From contig JAXHTH010000201.1 in assembly GCA_034211115.1 (NCBI GenBank), positions 1-19,685 of the forward strand: 19,685 nt of DNA. The letters run 5' to 3'. A program made the position numbers and the translations under genes. Source of the stretch: JAXHTH01 sp034211115 (GTDB lineage Bacteria > Planctomycetota > Phycisphaerae > Phycisphaerales > SM1A02). The notes below the pieces were generated by a model, which was given only the letters and a program-made list of their open reading frames with translations, was not told where the DNA came from and ran no database searches. How positions within the stretch are numbered: position 1 is the stretch's first letter; every line of letters begins with the position of its first letter. Below, in pieces: positions 14,551-19,685 of this stretch.

Positions 14551-14845
14551 GTGGCCGCGTGACGCGGATTGCCCGGTCGGGCCATGGCCGCGTCACCCGG
14601 GGCCGGTATGTGGTGCCGACGACGGACCCCTTCCTCGTCCCTCGGCACAACGTCGGCGATGCGCCGAAGCACTGCAGACTCGGGCTGAAAAGCCGGCGTC
14701 ACGCCTCGAAAGAGGCGCCCCCCTAGGAAGAGAGAGAAAACGTGCGACGGACTCGTTGCAGGGCGAAGCGGTCGCCCCCGAGTCTGGGCGTCTGTTGTCA
14801 CTAAGCTCCGTGACTACCAGAACCCCCTAAAAAGAGAACGTGGAG
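14551..14845 (+). promoter_or_regulatory. candidate structured, possibly switching 5' leader RNA
   Basis: The long leader holds many exact helices. GTGACGCGG (14559-14567) pairs with CCGCGTCAC (14588-14596). GTGCCGA (14613) pairs with TCGGCAC (14642). TCGGCG-ATG-CGCCGA is at 14653-14667. A multi-hairpin domain is closed by CAGACTCG (14675-14682) with CGAGTCTG (14779-14786); inside are GGCT-GAAA-AGCC (14683-14694), CGCCTC-GAAA-GAGGCG (14702-14717), TGCGAC/GTTGCA (14743-14760) and GGGCGA/TCGCCC (14761-14777). The closing 3' strand can pair equally with CGGACTCG (14748-14755). Further on, GTCAC/GTGAC (14797-14814) competes with CTCCGTG (14806-14812) pairing to CGTGGAG (14839-14845), which covers the ribosome site. 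I recognise no known riboswitch class. Structure is read by eye, and GC-rich DNA makes chance helices common. Confidence 0.45.
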
Positions 14846-14856
14846 GAAATCAGGAA

Positions 14857-15579
14857 ATGAAAGTACTTGTTGGAATTACCGCGTCTGTCGTGCTGAGCGC
14901 GACGGCCTCGGGAGACATTCTGTGGTTCAACATCAGCGCCGACGGCTGGGCTCCGTTCCTGGACCAGGTCGCCGACTACGGTTACGCCGAGCAGAGTGCG
15001 ACCGACTTCGGCAGCCTCAGCGACTTCGGCATCACGGGCATCGATGGCCCGGTGGACGAGAACACCAGCAACGCCATCTTCAACCCGGGCGACATCCCCT
15101 TCGACCTGGCGTTTGACTCCAACCTCAACCCGTTCGGCCAGGGCGGCCCGGCCGGTCGTGGCCCCGGCGGCAACGGCCTCGTCGGCGTCGGCCCCAGCGG
15201 CGGGTTCGGGAACCCGAGCAACGCCCTGGCCGCCAACTACTTCGTGGACAGCTTCGACATCTTCGCCACGAACGAAGGCGGCTTCCGCGCCATCGCCTTC
15301 AACGCGCTGAGCCTGCTCGGCACCGACAGCGTGGACCTGACGGCGTATGACGAGAACGAGGACGCCCTCGGTTCCTTCGGCGGTTCCGCCCCGGCCGGCG
15401 GCAACTGGTACGGTGCGGTCATGACTCCGGATCAGCCCTCCATCTTCCGCATGAACCTGTATGACACGGGTGAAGGTGCGGAGGGCGTGATGGACGTCAT
15501 CACCTACGTGCCCGCCCCCGGCGCGATCGCGCTCTTCGGCCTGGCCGGCCTCGCCGGCTCCCGTCGTCGGCGCAGCTGA
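14857..15579 (+). CDS. secreted protein with PEP-CTERM-like sorting tail
   Basis: The 240-residue protein has a Sec signal peptide (MKVLVGITASVVLSATASG, cleavage near residue 19), a Gly/Asn/Asp-rich beta-type middle without cysteine, and a C-terminal tail VPAPGAIALFGLAGLAG followed by RRRRS. That tripartite tail (Pro-rich motif, membrane helix, Arg cluster) is the exosortase sorting-signal pattern in its planctomycete PAPG form; an exosortase would cut it and anchor or release the protein. No exosortase gene is in the window. GGAGG lies 10 nt before the ATG. The gene has its own promoter, a leader of about 305 nt with complex pairing potential, and a strong terminator, suggesting a highly expressed single-gene unit. 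The function of the mature domain is unknown. Confidence 0.85.
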   Translation: MKVLVGITASVVLSATASGDILWFNISADGWAPFLDQVADYGYAEQSATDFGSLSDFGITGIDGPVDENTSNAIFNPGDIPFDLAFDSNLNPFGQGGPAGRGPGGNGLVGVGPSGGFGNPSNALAANYFVDSFDIFATNEGGFRAIAFNALSLLGTDSVDLTAYDENEDALGSFGGSAPAGGNWYGAVMTPDQPSIFRMNLYDTGEGAEGVMDVITYVPAPGAIALFGLAGLAGSRRRRS

Positions 15580-15611
15580 CGCGGCACGGAACTCCGTTCT
15601 CGAGTCGTTTC

Positions 15612-15645
15612 CACACCGCGGGAGAAATCCCGCGGTGTGCTTTTT
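15612..15645 (+). terminator. intrinsic terminator of the PEP-CTERM-like gene
   Basis: CACACCGCGGGA (15612-15623) and TCCCGCGGTGTG (15628-15639) form a perfect 12-bp stem with a GAAA loop, followed by C and TTTTT. It lies 33 nt after the stop codon. Confidence 0.95.
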
Positions 15646-15718
15646 GGCACCGATCATCGGCGCGGGGAGAGGTCGCCGCAGGCGGGAGCCCGAGTCAACC
15701 CGCGCCGCCCCGAACGCT

Positions 15719-17233
15719 TCAGCCCGCCTCCAGCGCCTCCAGCAGCGGCCCGAGGAACGGCCGATACCGTTCGTGCCGGCCGATCGCGCTGCGGTACATC
15801 GGCTGGGAAACCTGGTGATAGCTCAGGGTCATCACCGTCCGGCCCGACGTGTGTGGCCGCAGGCACGCCTCGTCCCAGGGCAGGCCGCAGAAGGCGATGA
15901 TGCGCCGGATGCCCGGCTCGGGGTCACTGACAAGTTCCTCGTAGCGCACCTCCAGCACGGGCAGCCCGAGCACGTCCTTCCAGTGATGGAGAAGACGCTC
16001 GGCCTGACGGTACGCGAGGCCGATGTGCCGCAGGTCCGTCGCGTACGGATGCATCGTCGGATGCAGGTCGTTCATGTAGATGGACAGGCCCACGTCGACC
16101 GGATCGCGCCACGAGGAGAGCACCCGCGCGGCGGGGAGCAGAAGCGCGATCAAGCCCAGCGTGCGGTAGTTGAGCAGGCTCTTGTTGACCACCCGCAGCG
16201 CATTGCGGCCGGCGAGGCGGGTCAGCCTTCCCAGGTACGCCCGGGCATGGTGGTCCGCCTGATCGCTCGTCAGTTCCGACAGGCAGTCCGGATAGGGCGC
16301 GGCGGCGCCGACCTGACGCGGCAGATCGAAGAACAGCCGGTCGATGTCCGTCAGCTCCCCCGCCCCGTGTGCCCGGGCGTGCGCATCGATGATCTGCTCG
16401 ATGAGGGTGGTTCCCGAGCGGGGCATGCCCGCGACGAAGACGGGCAGTTCACTTTGAATCGTCGCGCTCTGCAACTGCCGGACGCGCGAGGGGGAGAAGA
16501 ACTCGATCTCGCGATCGACGGCGCGTCGGTGCGCCTCCGGGTCGAACGAGGTCTGGATGAGGCTGTTGGCGAGGCGCCAGGAATCCATCGCGCGTTCCGG
16601 ATCGCCGAGCTTGTCAAAGGCCCGCCCGCGCATGAAGGCCAGTTGCATGCGGGTCTCGAGTCCGACACCGGGCATGTCCAGGGCGGCGTCGGCGCGCTCG
16701 ACGGCCCGTTCGTACCGGCCGCTGTGCAGGTCGATGCGCGCCTGAATCCGCGCGAGATAGCCCGCGTCCTTTCCGCGCACGTTGAGCTCGGACAGCGTCT
16801 GCCGCGCTTCCTCGTAGCGGCCGATTCGTTCGAGGACCGCGGCCTTCTGGATCCGGGCGGCGTTGAAGCCCGGGCGAAGGCGCAGGGCCTTGTTCAGCCG
16901 CTCCAGAGCGCGACCGGCGTTGCCCTGGCTGAGGGCCAGCTCGGCGAGAAGGAAGTGCGCCGCCGGGTCCCGCGGCTGGTGTTTGAGACTCTGGTTCAGG
17001 AACGAAGTCGCCTGATCGACGTTGCCGCTCTGGGCGTGAAGCCGGCCGAGCAGTTGCAGGGCCTGAACGTTCTTCTTGTCCTTCTTCAGCAGTTGGAGGC
17101 AGATCTCTTCGGCCGTGGTCCAGTCACCGGCCTCGAAGGCCTGCCGGGCGCGGGCGAACTCCATCTGCGCCCGGACCGACTGAGCGCCGGACCGTCCGCC
17201 GGTCCCGGGGGTGTGCCTCATGCCTCGCTTCAT
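15719..17233 (-). CDS. TPR-sulfotransferase fusion protein
   Basis: The 504-residue protein has about six TPR-like helix pairs (residues 25-225; for example DPAAHFLLAELALSQGNAGR and PGFNAARIQKAAVLERIGRY) followed by a sulfotransferase domain of the Sulfotransfer_3 type. The PAPS 5'-phosphosulfate loop is VAGMPRSGTTLIEQ (267-280), and the 3'-phosphate site is the SWRDPVDVGLSIY segment. The domain moves sulfate from PAPS to a hydroxyl on a sugar, peptide or small molecule; the TPRs may bring the target. No signal peptide is seen, so it probably acts in the cytoplasm. An extended -10 (TGCTATGAT) lies about 33 nt upstream. It follows the transglutaminase-like gene on the same strand with a 118-nt gap. 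The domain call is secure, the acceptor unknown. Confidence 0.88.
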   Translation of the reverse strand: MKRGMRHTPGTGGRSGAQSVRAQMEFARARQAFEAGDWTTAEEICLQLLKKDKKNVQALQLLGRLHAQSGNVDQATSFLNQSLKHQPRDPAAHFLLAELALSQGNAGRALERLNKALRLRPGFNAARIQKAAVLERIGRYEEARQTLSELNVRGKDAGYLARIQARIDLHSGRYERAVERADAALDMPGVGLETRMQLAFMRGRAFDKLGDPERAMDSWRLANSLIQTSFDPEAHRRAVDREIEFFSPSRVRQLQSATIQSELPVFVAGMPRSGTTLIEQIIDAHARAHGAGELTDIDRLFFDLPRQVGAAAPYPDCLSELTSDQADHHARAYLGRLTRLAGRNALRVVNKSLLNYRTLGLIALLLPAARVLSSWRDPVDVGLSIYMNDLHPTMHPYATDLRHIGLAYRQAERLLHHWKDVLGLPVLEVRYEELVSDPEPGIRRIIAFCGLPWDEACLRPHTSGRTVMTLSYHQVSQPMYRSAIGRHERYRPFLGPLLEALEAG

Positions 17234-17265
17234 GCGCTCTTTCCGTCTGGTGGTCGGCCTGAGCG

Positions 17266-17274
17266 ATCATAGCA
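17266..17274 (-). promoter_or_regulatory. extended -10 promoter of the TPR-sulfotransferase gene
   Basis: On the minus strand, TGCTATGAT fits the extended -10 pattern TGnTATAAT with one mismatch. Transcription would start near 17259, about 25 nt before the ATG. No -35 match is seen, as is common for extended -10 promoters. Confidence 0.45.
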
Positions 17275-17351
17275 GGCCGCCGCGCTGCGCGAGCCGTCCG
17301 CGCGCCGGAGGCGCCCCGCCGACGGGCTGAAGGCGGATCGACTCGTCGTTT

Positions 17352-18911
17352 TCACCACCACGTCTGGACGCCGTTTTCGAACGTGAAGATGCGCTCCAGC
17401 CGGCGTGAGCCTTCCTCGACGAGCCAGAACAGCCCGCCGGTCGGCACCGAATCGTACGCCACCGGCTCCTCACCGGCGGTGCGCGTGCCCAGCGAGCGCC
17501 AGCCGTCCTCCCACACGAACAGCTCGTACACGCGGCCGGGCTTGACGGCGATCATCGGCCGATCGAGGAGCGTGTCCGCATCGGGCGTCTCCGGTGTGGT
17601 GGCGACAAGCTCGATCGTCATCGCCCGATCGGGGTCCGCCGCGAGCGGGTGGATGGCCCCCTGCTCATCGAGGATGAACGGTGCGGCCGCGGGCTGAAGT
17701 TCTCCGCGGGTATGGAACGCCGGCAGGTAGGCGATGCGTCGCCCCAGGTCGGTGAAGGTCACCGCCCCGTCCTCGATCAGGCCCCAGTGGATCGCCTTCC
17801 ACTCCCCGCCGTTGAAGACGCAGAGGTAGGCGAACCGCGCTCCCCGCGGCGGGTCGCCTTCCAGCTCGACGGTGACATCGCTCGTCGTGAGATACTGGTT
17901 CGTGACGTCGATGAAGTTGCGCCCGGCCAGCCACTTGGGCACCGTCTCGAGATCGGTCCGAATCGCGCCGAGCGTGTCGCCCTGGATGGCGAAGGTCTTG
18001 CGATAGATCTTGGCGGCGCGGTTGGACAGGCCGGCCCGGCCGTGCCCGTGCTCGTCGAGCACCACCTCCCACGCGTGGTTGTTGTCGCGATCGGCCCAGT
18101 ACGGCGTGTAATCGGTGGCGACGGGGATCGCGTTGGCCCGCATCGCGTAGCCCATCATGTTGCTGATGTCCTCGCACCGCCCCACGCCGCGCGCGTTCAT
18201 CTCCGCGAATCCCTGATCCGTCGGGTGGAGATAGTACAGGTCGCTGAATCGCACCCAGCGGTGCACGTCGCGGCGGATGAGCTTCGCAGCCTCGTTCGCA
18301 TCGGACGGGTCCTCCATCTGCGCGGGCAGGTCGGCGTACCGATCCAGGCAGGCGCGACGCCAGCGGTTGACCGGCTCGTTGCTGCCGCGGTAGGGCAGGA
18401 CGTATTCGCAGAACGCGCGGAAGGAGAGGTCCTTCGCCCAGGGTTTCTCGCGCCAGGCGCGAAAGGCGAGATCGATGTTCTCGATGAGGTAGTCGGCGGA
18501 AATCGTGCGGACATCCGGCTCGAAGCGGATCCGCGCGAAGTCCAGCTCGCCGTGCTCGGCCTCGAGGGCCTCGATCGCCTCCAGCGCCTCGTTGAAGGTC
18601 GCATAGTCCAGGGCGTCATACTCGATTCGGTTGTGATCGGCGTCGTGAAGGGCGCTGACGGCGTAGCCGTGGCCCTCCATGTTTCCGATGAGGAAGGCGG
18701 CCGCCTCGATCTTCAGCGGGTCACCTCCATCGCGATAGTGGTGCAGCACCTGCTCCAGCTCCCGGCGATTCTCCCCCGAATGGGCGAGGGAGTACATGAC
18801 GCCGTCGGGCCAGCTCGAGGCGCACCCGAGGGCCGTCATCGCGAACAGGCAGAGCATCAGGAGGGCACATCGGCCCGGGTCCCCGGGCTTCAGAATCCTG
18901 GAGCATCGCAT
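17352..18911 (-). CDS. transglutaminase-like lipoprotein
   Basis: The 519-residue protein has a type II signal peptide: a basic start, the hydrophobic stretch ALLMLCLFAMTALGC, and a lipobox whose Cys30 would be lipidated. The middle carries a transglutaminase/cysteine-protease-like core: GVGRCEDISNMMGYAMRA with Cys246, then IPVATDYTPYWA and NNHAWEVVLDEHG with His279 and Asp286, matching the Cys-His-Asp order of the superfamily. The C-terminal 150 residues are beta-rich, ending FTFENGVQTWW. It is likely periplasmic or outer-membrane anchored; members of this superfamily can cross-link or cleave amide bonds, and the actual reaction is not evident. GGGA lies 7 nt before the ATG. An inverted repeat (CGCCCGC/GCGGGCG, 18935-18957) sits in the leader. 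Confidence 0.82.
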   Translation of the reverse strand: MRCSRILKPGDPGRCALLMLCLFAMTALGCASSWPDGVMYSLAHSGENRRELEQVLHHYRDGGDPLKIEAAAFLIGNMEGHGYAVSALHDADHNRIEYDALDYATFNEALEAIEALEAEHGELDFARIRFEPDVRTISADYLIENIDLAFRAWREKPWAKDLSFRAFCEYVLPYRGSNEPVNRWRRACLDRYADLPAQMEDPSDANEAAKLIRRDVHRWVRFSDLYYLHPTDQGFAEMNARGVGRCEDISNMMGYAMRANAIPVATDYTPYWADRDNNHAWEVVLDEHGHGRAGLSNRAAKIYRKTFAIQGDTLGAIRTDLETVPKWLAGRNFIDVTNQYLTTSDVTVELEGDPPRGARFAYLCVFNGGEWKAIHWGLIEDGAVTFTDLGRRIAYLPAFHTRGELQPAAAPFILDEQGAIHPLAADPDRAMTIELVATTPETPDADTLLDRPMIAVKPGRVYELFVWEDGWRSLGTRTAGEEPVAYDSVPTGGLFWLVEEGSRRLERIFTFENGVQTWW

Positions 18912-19287
18912 GGGCAGGTCCCTTCAGCCACGATCGCCCGCACCACCATCGCGGGCGACGACATCAGCATAGACGGTCTCGTCCGGCGATGGAGGCGGGG
19001 ACGGCCGGACGCATCAGATCTCATCGACGAAGCGACAAATGATCGCGCCGCGCGCCGTTCACCGCTCAACTGCGGCGGCTCGGTGGCCAACGAATCCCGA
19101 ACAGCAGTCGACCCGAATCGGGGCGGGGCGCACCATGCCCGAACCGGAAACCGCGCAACGCCTTGTCGCGAAGATGATTGATACATACACTGACGCGTCG
19201 GCCGGGGATCACAATCAATCACGGCTCGTCCTTCCACCAACGCCGGGGAGAAAGGCACTCGCGGTGTCGGGCGCTCGCTCTTTCCGC
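18912..19287. other. divergent intergenic region
   Basis: This region separates the transglutaminase-like gene from the start of the next secreted-protein gene. It holds the leader hairpin CGCCCGC/GCGGGCG (18935-18941 with 18951-18957), a weak -10-like TATGCT on the minus strand near 18972, and the plus-strand promoter at 19163-19191. I see no convincing coding frame, RNA gene or repeat in the rest. Confidence 0.6.
19163..19191 (+). promoter_or_regulatory. promoter of the terminal secreted-protein gene
   Basis: TTGTCG (19163-19168) and TACACT (19186-19191) are 17 nt apart. The -10 hexamer is the same as at the tRNA and the PEP-CTERM-like gene. The start would fall near 19198. Confidence 0.5.
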
Positions 19288-19685
19288 ATGTCCTGTCGGT
19301 CGGTCCGTCTCCTGCTGTGCGCGGTGATGCCGCTGCTGTGCGCCGCCGATACGGCGCGGGCACAGCTTCGCGTGGTGAACTACAACATTGCCAGCCTGAA
19401 CGGGGATCAGTCAGCGCTTCGGGACGTGTTCGAGGCGCTGAATGAGGATGACAAGGTCGGCTTCACCGTCGCCCCGCATCTCTACATATTCCAGGAGGTG
19501 TGCAGCGACGAGGTCGCGGTCCTGCATTCGCTGCTGAACGACGCGGCGCCGCCCGGGGTGACGTACGGCACGGGAACGTACACGAATCACAACGAGAACG
19601 GCGTGGCCGGCGCGCAGGCGATGTTCTACCGCACGGACGGGCTGGAGGAGCTCGCCGCCGGTCACGATGACATCTACACCGGGGC
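19288..19685 (+). CDS. secreted endonuclease/exonuclease/phosphatase-fold protein, 5' part
   Basis: The frame is open to the right edge, so only about 132 residues are visible. It starts MSCRSVRLLLCAVMPLLCAA and has a signal-peptidase-type site TARA before QLRVVNYNIASLN. The NYNI segment, with the metal-ligand Asn, and IFQEV, with the metal-ligand Glu about 45 residues later, are the first two conserved blocks of the endonuclease/exonuclease/phosphatase superfamily; the remaining His/Asp blocks would lie outside the window. Members cut phosphodiester or phosphomonoester bonds; the substrate cannot be told. An in-frame GTG at 19264 preceded by GGAGAAAGG is an alternative start that would lengthen the basic n-region. 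The promoter at 19163-19191 points into this gene. Confidence 0.75.
   Translation, partial: MSCRSVRLLLCAVMPLLCAADTARAQLRVVNYNIASLNGDQSALRDVFEALNEDDKVGFTVAPHLYIFQEVCSDEVAVLHSLLNDAAPPGVTYGTGTYTNHNENGVAGAQAMFYRTDGLEELAAGHDDIYTG

Noticed and set aside
14551..14845. Cyclic-di-GMP-I (GEMM) or another known riboswitch
   Set aside because: GAAA-capped hairpins are present, but the GEMM core sequences around them are missing, and I could not match the ydaO/c-di-AMP, cobalamin, SRP, tmRNA or RNase P cores.

Overview
The window is high-GC bacterial DNA that most resembles a planctomycete, probably of the Phycisphaerae. The evidence is a very large secreted protein with 'D-C-N-x-N-G-x-P-D-E-C' calcium-type repeats and a C-terminal dockerin-like 'D-x-D-G-D-G-D-x-D-T-A-D-L-L' pair, a secreted protein ending in a VPAPG / hydrophobic / RRRR sorting tail (PEP-CTERM-like), a Tat-exported sugar-isomerase-like protein, and a TPR-sulfotransferase. 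A kdsB gene implies Kdo and therefore an LPS-type outer membrane. Taxonomy is inferred from protein style only.

Layout. 1-2003 (minus): 5' part of kdsB and a TPR protein. 2173-4227 (plus): def, fmt and a small HExxH protein; fmt and the HExxH gene overlap by ATGA, so the formyl-methionine cycle genes carry an unknown putative metalloprotein as third member. 4294-4416: a palindromic, MITE/REP-like G/C-rich element between convergent genes. 4460-5950 (minus): a Ycf46-like AAA ATPase. 6154-8052 (plus): a long, divergent CTP synthase-like enzyme. 8119-8192: tRNA-Met(CAT) with a good promoter and a strong terminator. 8263-9330: a probable degraded integrated element next to that tRNA, with a 12-bp-spaced direct repeat, a HEPN-motif protein and a tyrosine-recombinase C-terminal relic. 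9340-14222 (minus): Tat sugar-isomerase-like protein and a 1030-aa secreted surface protein. 14223-14856: a divergent regulatory region whose plus-strand half looks like a structured RNA leader with mutually exclusive helices. 14857-15579 (plus): the PEP-CTERM-like secreted protein with its own terminator. 15719-18911 (minus): TPR-sulfotransferase and a transglutaminase-like lipoprotein. 19288-end (plus): start of a secreted endonuclease/exonuclease/phosphatase-fold protein.

The left half is housekeeping (translation start, CTP, Kdo activation, tRNA) and the right half is envelope or secreted accessory genes. Promoters share a style: -35 TTGACG/TTGACC/TTGTxG with -10 TACACT or TACCTT, spaced 16-17. 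Three genes have a TAnnnT hexamer only 5-7 nt before the start codon and no Shine-Dalgarno, which suggests leaderless transcripts. The most novel candidates are the switch-like leader at 14551-14845, the HEPN/integrase relic by the tRNA, the divergent CTP synthase, and the HExxH protein coupled to fmt. All functional statements come from reading motifs; no search or folding program was run.
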